A DNA stretch of 64,000 nucleotides from Syncephalis plumigaleata (taxonomy: Eukaryota > Zoopagomycota > Zoopagomycetes > Zoopagales > Piptocephalidaceae), in NCBI GenBank assembly GCA_025201365.1, contig JAIXMF010000017.1, positions 434,001-498,000 on the forward strand, given 5' to 3'. Within the stretch, counting starts at the first letter, position 1, and every line of letters starts with the position of its first letter. The notes below the pieces were generated by a model, which worked only from the letters and a program-made list of their open reading frames with translations, was not told the DNA's origin and did no database searches. Made by a program: the position numbers and the translations under genes. This document shows positions 1 to 9,545 of the stretch, in pieces.

Positions 1-41
1 AAATAGCAGCAACAGCAATAATCAATGACGAAATAGCCTAC

Positions 42-1225
42 CGCTGATTGTAACATGGCAGCATTCCATGCCACTGTGTATTCCAGTCCCTCGTCGACTG
101 TATGATCGCGCGAGTAATTCAACAAGTGTCTATGTGTCATTGGTATTAATAACAATGTAATATCACTTGTATACTAGGCATTGACCAACTTACTTGGTAC
201 CCATAGTAGCGATGGGTGACTTGCTGGCAATCTGATTAGCCAATGCAATGGCATTCTCTATTCAATCAATCGCATGTAATTAGCTAAACTACTCTCGTTG
301 CTATACTAACTCATATGCTCATTCATTACCCAGCAATGCTTCACGCGTGTCGAATACACGTCCAACCAGACCATAATGGAGTGCCTCATCGGATGGCACA
401 TTACGCGCAGTCAAGCAAATCTCCCTGACCCAGCTGTCGTTGCCGACCACCTTTGGCAAACGCTGTAGCGTACCAACATCGGCCGCCATACCAATGTCGA
501 CTTCCTAAATGAACAGCAAGCGAGTAAGCATACATGCATTAGTTTGTCATATATTAGCCATTGTTTTACCTTGACACTAAAATACGCGTCTTTACTGCAA
601 TAACGAATGTCACAAGCGGTCGACAAGTCAACACCGGCACCAATACACGCGCCATGAATAGCAGCAATCACCGGGCGATCACATTTCTCCACGGCTGTAA
701 TGGCGTTTTGCCAATCCTACCATTAAAATAACAATTACAAAAACGATTCATAAATCAGTCTATCATATCATGATGTGCACTCGATCAGACTGGAACTTAC
801 CGCAATCTTTTTACGCAAATGATAGGCACCACGCGCGGCATCTTCCGATTCTGCAACCATGCTTACTGCCTCTTGCACTAATCCCATCTCAATTAGATCA
901 TATCAATAACAGCAGTAATGATAATAAACGACCACTTACAATCTAAACCAGCCGTGAATATCTTGCCATTGGCCGATAAAACAACAGCACGCGTCTCAAC
1001 ATCCTGTGCTATCGTCGTGAAACAATCCTTAATATCTTGCCATAATCTAGCAAGTGGATAGAACAAGTATTAATATAAGAGAAGGAAGTTGTTATATAAG
1101 AAGAAATGACGACATTACTGGCTATTGAACGCGTTGAGTCGTTCAGGTCGATTTAATTCCACGTGAAGTACATGACTACCAATACGCTTGACTAGGATAT
1201 GCTTTAGCGTAGTGTAAGCTGACAT
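42..1225 (-). CDS. ECH1: Delta3,5-delta2,4-dienoyl-CoA isomerase (ECH1-like), 3' end outside window
   Basis: Crotonase-family enzyme of beta-oxidation that moves double bonds in 3,5-dienoyl-CoA to 2,4-dienoyl-CoA, in mitochondria or peroxisomes. The exons give the family landmarks in order: LNRPERLNAFNS near the start, a FTAGLDL oxyanion segment, PVIAAIHGACIGAGVDL, TACDIRYCSKDAYFSVK, then EVDIGMAADVGTLQRLPK, which holds the Glu and Asp pair used by ECH1, and NYSRDHTVDEGLEYTVAWN. Six introns with GT..AG ends join in frame and no frame break is seen. The last visible exon ends at a GTAGGC donor next to the left edge, so the final exon is missing. I start at the ATG at 1225; an in-frame ATG at 1354 would add 43 residues that look like leader sequence. 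The ECH1 assignment over other crotonases is firm; the compartment is not decided. Confidence 0.9.
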
Positions 1226-1909
1226 TGTAGTTGTAGTAGAAGAAGAAGTAATGATAGGCTGCTGCTTGTTAGTAGTGAAATAGACAAGTGGATAAAGTAG
1301 TGGAGATAACACCGAAATAAAATGAGTTTGGGATATGACACGACATACGACCATTGAAGTGAGGGCGCTTTTTAAATAAACAACAACGTACCCGTCTTAC
1401 ACTAATAATAACATGCTGCACAACGGCAAGTTAAATGCCGTCATCCTTTGTCATTAATAAGGAGTAGCTTCATTTAGTTTATTTGTAATAATACATACTG
1501 CTCTTTTATGGATGATATGAATATTGGCACGCGTGTGTTATGCTGTATTTGTTGGTCGTATGGACGTGCCATGTGGCTAGCACCATTAGATAAAAGTATT
1601 CCTATAACGAATGTATACATCGTATGCGCAACAACGATGGTACACGCATGCTAAGCCGCTCACTGCTCCGTTCTTCTATTCTTTCATTCCTATTGCTACT
1701 GCTACTATCGAGTGCTAATACTGTTACATGAAATAAGACCATCATATCATTGTCTCGTAGAGTGACTGCATTAGCAAGCAGATCTGTTAATCCATCGACA
1801 CTTGTTTCTATCCATCTCGTATTTCTCCATCAAGAAACCGCTTCTCTTTCATTCTCCCCTTCTTTAACTCATCACTTATTCGTATAATCCTATTGCTTGC
1901 TTATTTATA
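1226..1909. other. Intergenic, divergent promoter region
   Basis: Non-coding DNA between the start of the ECH1-like gene (minus strand) and the start of the serine palmitoyltransferase subunit (plus strand). I see no conserved reading frame or RNA gene; it presumably holds both promoters. Confidence 0.5.
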
Positions 1910-2193
1910 ATGCTAGACCGTATTCAAAAAAGAATCTCGCTACAGTACTACCGCTGGGAGCTTACCACGGCAATTTATATGTTAGAACCATGGGAGAAAC
2001 TAATAGTTAGTAAGTGGCAAAGAAAGAGAGAAAGAAAGAGAGAGTATGGTCATCTTACGCTTACTCGTTCATTCGCTTTAGATGTCTTGTTCCTCGCCTG
2101 TTCACTCTGGCCACCTATGCTTGCTTTACTTACCTGCCGACTTCCATAGTATACTCACTCAAGCGGGTGGCCACCTATGCACATGAGGGCTGA
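1910..2193 (+). CDS. Small activating subunit of serine palmitoyltransferase (ssSPT/Tsc3-like)
   Basis: Small ER membrane protein that stimulates serine palmitoyltransferase, the first step of sphingolipid synthesis. The first exon (1910-2009) encodes YYRWELTTAIYMLEPWEK, which closely matches the YYQYLLVTALYMLEPWER core of animal SPTSSA. The intron is 2010-2081 (GTAAGT..TTTAG). The second exon begins NVLFLACSL; the expected continuation LATYACFTYLPTSIVYSL lies in another frame, one base off, and ends at a TGA at 2191-2193. Read literally, the frame ends earlier, at the TAG at 2147-2149. The switch near 2100-2110 fits a single missing base. Length, about 75-90 residues, fits the family. Identification rests on the MLEPWE motif and on the second membrane segment. 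Confidence 0.8.
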
Positions 2194-2443
2194 AGCAGCC
2201 GTTATCGTCTCTATGTCGTGGTCGTTAGATATTCTAGTCGGCTAGATGAAGAATATCAGTAATAATAAATAGCTATATTTAATTGTTAAAGGTGAAAGAC
2301 AAGCTTATATTAACCTGCGCGAGATACTTCAATAGGCACATGCAATACACATCTCGCGTCTTGATATTGATTAGTTTATTTATTAATGAGTTACAAAATA
2401 GCATAAATAATATACTTGCTACGGCATAACGGGGATAATTAGT

Positions 2444-3066
2444 ATGCCAAACCAAGCGAATACAGATAGAACGAGTCCAATGGCTGCAGTACGCCATGCA
2501 ATTTTACGCTGCACTGAAATGATTCTTGGCTCTGCGATAAGAATGTAACTGTTACCATCGTTACTACTGTTGCTGCTATCATTTGAGATGGTGCGTCATT
2601 TTTATGCATCAACAATATACAATGTTAACTGGTTGGGGAAACCCTGTACTTTGAACGCGTCTATTCAGGACAAAGTACTTATAATTCATGATTGACATCT
2701 TTGGTTTATCGGCTAATTACTCTATTCACCTAGGCAATGAACTGGTCAATGTGCTGAATAATGCATATCCAGACTTGACGGAGATAATCCTACAAGGTAA
2801 TTCGATCTATGCGCTGCATCTGCTTAATGGATATTGATATTGGCTACGTAGATACTTATGGCAAGATATTATCCGATACTCGGTTTATCACTCCAATGGA
2901 AACCGAATTATCCGCCGTGGGTGTCCTGTATGCCATGCAAGCGTATGGCCATATGGCAGGACACATGAAAGGATCGCGGAATATGGGTGCCACTGAAGAG
3001 CAAGCTGATAAAGTGGTAGCATTAGCTAAGGCTATTACCGCCCCATTGGATGGTAAATGGGAGTAG
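2444..3066 (+). CDS. AhpD-like / carboxymuconolactone decarboxylase family protein, 5' part unresolved
   Basis: The last two exons read ELVNVLNNAYPDLTEIIL, then after an intron (about 2796-2848) DTYGKILSDTRFITPMETEL, then GHMAGHMKGSRNMGATEEQA, ending at a TAG at 3064-3066. This is the pattern of fungal AhpD-like proteins, including the peroxisomal Pxp2 type: a YGxxLS-type segment, a METEL helix and a GAxNxGAT-type helix. An upstream intron (about 2672-2733) joins GQ and SNELV in frame. Before it, LYFERVYSGQ is open but runs into a stop within a few codons unless one base is missing near the GGGG at 2637-2640. A segment starting at the ATG at 2444 contains AVRHAILRCTEMILG, like the family's N-terminal helix, but I could not join it cleanly. 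The biochemical substrate is unknown. Confidence 0.6.
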
Positions 3067-3377
3067 ACCTACAAGGCAATGAATAAATACGTATATATTG
3101 ACATTTTTACGCTTGAGCACGACAAACTATGTAATAGTGGTTTATTACATATATGTTATCAATGGAATACGAGGATGCTCGAGTCTAACAATTTCAGTAG
3201 TCCTCAGATCAGGACCTAACCCGTAATAGCATCGATCCGAGTGCGACAGCCATTGTCCAAGCTCTAGTTTAGTCATGAGAATAGAATACTACTATGAAGC
3301 ATGGATTGTAAAGTGTAATGGAATAAACAGTACATCTATCTATCATCTATCATCTATCATCTGTCTGTCCGTCTCTA
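3067..3377. other. Convergent 3' intergenic
   Basis: About 300 bases between the 3' ends of the AhpD-like gene (plus) and the VIP1-like gene (minus). It carries an imperfect ATCT/CATC repeat near 3335-3362 and nothing resembling a phosphatase domain. Confidence 0.5.
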
Positions 3378-5010
3378 CTATAGGTTATCCAGACCGGTGC
3401 CTTTAGGCAGAGACAGCGAGTAGCGTCGTTGATGCGCAGCACGTAGGAACATTTGCTGTAGAATAGATGCACATCGATCGTAGTACGCTTCGTTTCCTTT
3501 GACGAACGACCAGCCATTAACATCAATGACAAATGACTGGTCGCCCACGCGAAGCATATCAAAGCCGCAGATAGTCTGACCGAATGCTCGACACACTTTA
3601 CGTGCAATCTCCTTTTCCGTAGGTGTAAGCGGAGTGGTATGGCGTATTTCCTTGCCGTCTGGATTTCTAACCACCTTACCATCTACAACCGGAGATCTGT
3701 GCGCGCAAGAATAAATCAGATGTAAGTACAAAGCTTCATTCGTGTAGTATAGCCTCTTACTTGCGTGTCTCGGCATGAGCGTAGCTCACACCTGCTGTGT
3801 ACACTTTGACATCCTCGGCTTTATTGACTCGCATGAATTTCTACAAAAAGAAGTAAACACCACATAGTATTAGCAATCGACCATATTGAATCCATACTAC
3901 GTGCTATTCTCGTTTCCTTACCTCGTAAATGTAGGAACCATCGGTGCGCACCTCCTTTATATCGGGACAAAACTCGCTCGACTTGTTGGCGACCTTTCTA
4001 AACAGACATCGGGCGCCACCACCTTCTTTACTTGAATAATAAATACGTACATTATGGTCATCGCCATTCACCGGTTTCTCTACAAATGGTTTCTGCATTA
4101 CATGTCCATCATTTACAATGGTATCATCGTCCAGTTGAGCGAAGCCACTTATGTTACTAGCGGTGCTAGGAATGACATCTTTATTTTCGGCATCGATATC
4201 AAACGACTTGACGCAATGTTGCGGCAATGATGCTTTCTGTCCGCATAGCTCAACGCCATAGCGACGTCTAAGACGCTCGGCTAGCTCGGTCGTTGCTGTC
4301 GGTCCTTGATCTCGAATGACACTAATGCGAGGCGGTGTCGGAATGCCATTGGCATCGAGAATACGCAGTACTAGTCGCCGATCTAGTAGAGCTTGCTGCA
4401 ATCGCAAATCGTTAACACAGTAGGGCTGGTATCGTTCCGCATAGGTAATGGCCTTCTCCAAGGGGAATCCCTCCGAGTAGAATGCAATGAGAAAATCGCA
4501 ACGTGGCCACGTGTCCACATCTAGCGAGAGGCAAGTCAGCATTTAATAATGATACACTGGTTGGCAAGTTACCGTCGTTTAGAATAGTCGATTCTTCAAA
4601 ATATATGACATCAAAATGTTTAGTATTACACAGCCGAGTTAGAATGCTCAGCATTGGTTTGGACCGCGCCTTTTTATGCATCGCACACACACCAATTGTA
4701 TCTAAATAAGTGGCCTAGTGTTACATTACTGCTACGAGTGCTCTAGCTACTATTGTGTTGCTTACATTTAGGCGGTTGAAACTCTTTAGGTGATTTTGGA
4801 GACGTGTTTCCTTGGCTCGACTGATTATCGGTCGCGACTGAAAGTGCAGCTGGGTTGCTGTCGAGGCAGCAGAGGAATTGCTGTATTGCCATTGCTGCTA
4901 CTAGTGCTAGTACTGTCGCCGTTGCTATGCGGGGTGTGTTCACGATAGTGGTTATTTGCTGTATTTACAGCGATAGCAACGTCATTGCTCGCGGGTAAGG
5001 TGCTGTCCAT
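3378..5010 (-). CDS. VIP1: Inositol hexakisphosphate / diphosphoinositol kinase, VIP1/PPIP5K type, kinase domain only
   Basis: ATP-grasp kinase that makes 1-pyrophosphorylated inositol phosphates (InsP7/InsP8). Five exons give, in order, TIGVCAMHKKARSKPMLSIL, CDFLIAFYSEGFPLEKAI, YCVNDLRLQQALLDRR, KPFVEKPVNGDDHNVRIYY, AGVSYAHAETRK and FVIDVNGWSFVKGNEAYYD; the last holds the metal-binding DxN of the family. Introns are clean GT..AG. The protein stops about 70 residues after the DxN motif at 3378-3380. Usual VIP1/PPIP5K proteins continue for several hundred residues into a histidine acid phosphatase domain; only about 300 non-coding bases follow here before the next gene, so that domain is absent. 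The N-terminus is uncertain: an ATG at 5010 opens a low-complexity Ser/Asn-rich stretch in one frame, while the frame that splices into the kinase has an ATG at 4943. Confidence 0.88.
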
Positions 5011-5972
5011 AGTGTGTGCGTATGTGTGTATATGCGTTTAAACAGGGAGTACAGATAAAGGAATAGGGGCGACGAAGCTATAGCAGCGATACAAATACTA
5101 GCTACTGAAATTGTCGTGGAATGGATATGGTGAGCGGTATGTGCATAGGTGCAAATACTATGAGAAAGAACGAGGGAAGAGAGAGAGACGAAAGATGAGG
5201 GGAAGGAGCGTTAGTCGATTTTGCCCAATCAAAATAGTGTCACATTGCGGATACTGGTAAATATGCAAAACATGTGCTATCCATTAAATCGTATTAGACT
5301 AGAAACCCTTAGGAAGATGCTATATTAGTCTAGTAGAACGAAGTAAGCAATTAATGGTATTTAAGATGAAGATGAATTCAATCACATATAACATATATGT
5401 ATGTGTATACTGCTGTGTACTCGATTACAGCCAACTATTAAGTAATACAGCTAGTAATGAAGCAGCCTGTTAGCTAATCCTCATTGATCACCATGTCTAG
5501 CTTGTCTACCAACATTGCTTATAATAATGCTTCGATATCGTTGTAAGCAATATCTTAACATGTATTTACCAATAAATTATCAGATGAGACACACTTGGTA
5601 CATCTGAGATTCTAATATCGTTCATGCAATCCTACTTGCTTTTGTCGGGCCAATCAGTGTACTCCGTTTAATGCGACGCCACGCCACGCCACGCCAGTTG
5701 TTACCAGGTCTTGTTCAGCCTGCTATCCGTGTTGCTACAGAAAAGGAATGGCGTGGTCTACACCATTCGGCCAATCCAAGATACGTTTGAATATAATCGT
5801 GTACACGGTCTTTTGTCACGTATAAGCTATTTAAGCAAGACGAGCAATAGCAGTAGCTATCTTCCATTTCCTCTTATAAGCGTCATTGCGTCTACTACTC
5901 CTCCACTTCTTGTGCCTCCTACTTGTTGTCAATATCAACGGTTTATACACTGACATTACCACCTCAGCAATT
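5011..5972. other. Divergent promoter region between VIP1-like and ERG25-like genes
   Basis: Nearly 1 kb without a supported gene. It has purine-rich runs (5166-5210) and a short CGCCA tandem repeat (about 5676-5696). It lies between two divergent genes, so it probably holds both promoters. Confidence 0.45.
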
Positions 5973-7181
5973 ATGGCATGCAATGCAACGGACAGTGCCA
6001 TGTGTGCTGGCAAACTACACCAGCAGTTCACTTATAACGGCGAGCCTTACACGCCAAACATGTGGGAGCAACTCTGGCTGGACATGTTCGCTGGACGTGA
6101 TCCTGCCACGGTTATTGTTGTGTTTTCATTTTTATGCACGAAGTCCTTTATTTCGGACGCTACCTCCCGTTCTATATACTTGACTACTTCCCATCTATGA
6201 AGAAGTACAAGATACAAGAGGTAGCTAATATGAGTGAAGTATGCCCATTCAGACATGTTAATTTTTGTAATTAGAACAAGGAGAAACATCAGAGTTGCAA
6301 TGGAAATGCATGCGTAAATTGATGTTCAACCATATATTCATCCAACTGCCAATGATGCTTGGTTTTCACTCGTTTGCCGAACTATTTGGTATGAAGATCA
6401 TCGATGTGTTCCCAACATGGTAAGTAATTTTATTATATTATTAGTTAATACGCGGCTAATGAACTTATTGCTAATATCATGTAGGCAATCATTTCTACTG
6501 CAAATTGCTATATTCTTTGTCGTCGAGGACTTTTACTATTACTGTGTACACCGCATGCTACACATCCCAATATTTTACAAGCATATACACAAAGTGCATC
6601 ATGAATTCTCCGCACCATTTGGTATTGTAAGTGATTTATTCATTGTCTACGCTTTCTTTATATTTGCCTAGCATTGTTCATGCGTTGCCTAATGATAGCT
6701 CGACTCGCTTGTTACTAACACGCCACATTTTTATACTTATAATAGACAGCGGAATACGCCCATCCCATTGAAACAGTTGTGCTTGGACTAGGCACTATTG
6801 GCGCCCCTTGTCTCTGGGCAATGGCCACAGGTGATCTTCATGTTATGACAGTGTTCGCGTGGGTTACTCTCCGTCTACTCCAAACGCTTGACGCGCACAG
6901 CGGCTACGATTTCCCCTTCTCATTGCGTCACTGGCTTCCATTCTGGGGAGGTAGGCTAAGCATGCTACTCTACTTGCGATAATACGATATGCGTACTAAC
7001 AATGTTATTCTGGTGAATTAGGTGCTGATCATCACGATATCATCACATGGCATTTGTTAACAATTTCTCGAGTAGCTTCCGCTGGTGGGACACCCTCTTC
7101 GGCACCGATCTCAAATACATTGCCTATAAGAAACAGCAAGGCGAAGAGGCTGCCACATTGGCTGCGAAAAAGGCGGAATAA
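5973..7181 (+). CDS. ERG25: C-4 methylsterol oxidase (ERG25/MSMO1-like), fatty acid hydroxylase superfamily
   Basis: ER membrane di-iron oxidase that removes C-4 methyl groups from sterol intermediates in ergosterol synthesis. The protein shows the superfamily histidine boxes: HRMLH (HxxxH), HKVHH (HxxHH) and a final HHD..HH box, plus SAPFGI, LDAHSGYDFPFSLR and the ending FSSSFRWWDTLFGTDLKYIA typical of ERG25. Five GT..AG introns split the gene. Two places change frame by one missing base: the TTTTT run at 6129-6133, after which HEVLYFGRYLPFYILDYFPS continues, and near 7036-7040, just inside the last histidine box. The stop is the TAA at 7179-7181. The ATG at 5973 is the best start; it leads into MACNATDSAMCAGKLHQQFT. 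Because the enzyme is normally essential, the breaks look like sequence errors. Confidence 0.88.
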
Positions 7182-7876
7182 GCAGCAGCAGCAACAAACT
7201 TCAAATTGTACATCGTGTGGCCTTTTCTCTCTTTCTGTTTCCAACTTCTAGCGTTATGGCGATAAAAATGTAACCACATTTTTTACTCACACCATACGTA
7301 TCGAATAAACAACAATATAATACGTTATAACAAATTACAACGCACAACACAGTAATGCTGTAGAAATAAGTCTAGTCTTACAAATGTTACATATCCTTTA
7401 TTTATCATGTTTGTTTATATGTTACGTAACAGCATTTTATTACAATAATAACAAGCACAACAGATTCAATGGTGCCATGCATTATTGTTTTCAAAGACAC
7501 CTGTTGCACGTGTGTCAGTGGTGCTAAACATGTCTAGAATGCGCTAAACACTTTATTTCGTTAAACATCTCCATTAAACGCGTCATCATCAACCTATACA
7601 CAAATAAAATATTCAATCTAATCCATAGTGTATGTTGTAAATGCAAGTAGACAGCACGTATAGAAAGATAAATGACTAGATGGCATAGTGTCTGCGCATA
7701 TAGCATCGTTGTTGCTCGATTCGATAGTGAAATAACAATCACCAGAATAGAATAGATCATTGATAACAGAATATAATAATTGCCGTCAAAATGCATCTCA
7801 ACTTTGCAGGTTATTCTGCTTTCCTTAGTGTGAATCACTGCTCTCATTCATCTGGTTGTTTGCCTCCTCCTTGACA
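7182..7876. other. Intergenic
   Basis: About 700 bases between two plus-strand genes. AT-rich, with AATAAA-like sequence near 7302 that may serve the upstream gene's 3' end. No supported reading frame seen. Confidence 0.4.
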
Positions 7877-8552
7877 ATGACCTCGCAGCACTATATACCG
7901 CCTCAGGTATGTCTACGCTAGAGTGATTGTGGCACTGCCAACCAACGCACTTCTTAGAACTTTGGCTATATCGAAGAGAATCTATACCGGTCGGGACAAC
8001 CCAACGAGTTGAACTTTCCGTTCCTCGAGAAGCTTGGTCTAAAGACGCTGCTATGGCTGGCGCCCGAAGAACCCAACGAGAGATTGTACGTGGAACACGA
8101 GCAGAGCAGCAAAACGGGAAACTGACCATAATAGCTAGTATGACGTTTATTCAGGATCAAGATATTAACTTTCATCATTTGGGCGTAGTAGCCACAGCCA
8201 GTGCATGGGATCCCATCACGGAGGAAGTAGTGCTGGAGGCGTTGGACTTGATCCTACGACCGGAACATCATCCAATGATTATTATGTGTAATCTGGGACG
8301 GCATCGCACCGGTAACTACAAGTGTATCAATGATGATCCGCTCATTCTTTCTGATTAGTACGCGTATGTTTTATTTGATTAGGAACGGTAGTGGGATGTC
8401 TGCGTAAACTACAACGATGGAATCTGGCATCAATATTCGATGAATATCGACGACACGCGGGACAGAAGGTGCGGATACATAACGAGCAGTTTATCGAGTT
8501 GTTCGACACGGATCTCGTTAGCAAACCGGAAGATGCGCCTTTATGGCTTTAG
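7877..8552 (+). CDS. Oca1/Oca2/Siw14-family atypical dual-specificity phosphatase (PFA-DSP)
   Basis: Small cytosolic phosphatase of the plant-and-fungi atypical DSP family; Siw14 members hydrolyse the 5-position pyrophosphate of inositol pyrophosphates. The first exon encodes [10 protein letters not shown], then after an intron [69 protein letters not shown] and the P-loop [18 protein letters not shown], whose C-x5-R (CNLGRHR) is intact. The ending [12 protein letters not shown] is also family-typical. Three GT..AG introns join in frame and there is no frame break. Because Oca members without strong activity exist, I cannot say which paralogue it is. A VIP1-type kinase lies 3 kb away, so kinase and phosphatase of the same second messenger are near each other, perhaps by chance. 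Confidence 0.88.
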
Positions 8553-9002
8553 CAACAACAGGTGTGCGTAGTGTGTTAGTGCAAGATAGATAAATAAATG
8601 ATACAATGCCATCAGTATAGTGTTCTATGCAGTCGATGGGCAAACCAATACAGCATTGTTATCCGCATAATCTAATGGTTAGAATAAGAGCAGCTCATAT
8701 TTGTGATATAAACTAGATGTATAGCACGAACGGATTCATAGGTGAATAGTAGGACAATTGTATTTGGTGCTTACATTCATACTTGTCGATATCAATAATA
8801 GCAATATTCCATAGTCATGCTCGTGACAACCTGTAAGAAATGAATACCAATATGACAATTAATAAATATCCTTTAGTTCAAACCTAGTGGGCACTAAAGT
8901 GAGCAGTCACTGATGGACAGGAATCCGTAATGGACTATCAACACAAGTTTATTACTTCAAACGGATCATGTGTCAAGGCTATACTATCCATATTATGAAT
9001 AA
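8553..9002. other. Intergenic
   Basis: About 450 bases, AT-rich, with no supported gene. Confidence 0.4.
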
Positions 9003-9545
9003 ATGCTCCGTGACTATTTGGAGATTAAGCCATATTCATCTATTGTGCATAGGCTTTTTCTTCAGATTATACGTGGTATGTAGTTAGGAGCTACTTATTT
9101 ACATCAAGATAAAATTGAACATAGGCAACTCGTTAAACGCTACAGGATACCTACTCATGCGGATGCGGATCGTGCTATAGATACACTTTACAAGAATAAA
9201 TATAACAATATAGAACAAACGATGACGGGCATGAATATTCAAGCTAGTGCTAATAACGACAAGGAAGCAATGGTGACTGGCGTAAAGCTATCAATATTGA
9301 CGATGGATTCTCAAAAACGATTTACATCCGATGAGTTTGGCAAATCGTCATTTGTGCCAGTTTGCATTCTAACAAACAAGCATGGATCCTTGTTAGTTTG
9401 CTTGAACAATAAACTTTTTTCTCCCTTAGAAAATGTACAAAACTATATCGTGCACATTATGGCCGCAGTATATCGTATCACAGCGAACAACAACAGCAAC
9501 AGCAACACTACTAGGAAAAGCCATACCGTCGATTACTCGGCGTAG
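9003..9545 (+). CDS. Possible small gene, unrecognised
   Basis: An ATG at 9003 opens MLRDYLEIKPYSSIVHRLFL and ends at a GTATGT donor; an acceptor at about 9124 is followed by LVKRYRIPTHADADRAIDTL and an open frame up to the stop at 9543-9545. The two parts join in frame only if one base is missing, a pattern seen elsewhere in the window. Its 3' end overlaps the start of the next gene in a different frame, which lowers confidence. I do not recognise the family. Confidence 0.22.

Noticed and set aside
3067-3377. Hidden phosphatase exon of VIP1
   Set aside because: All three frames on the minus strand are short and repeat-like; no RHxxR motif is seen.
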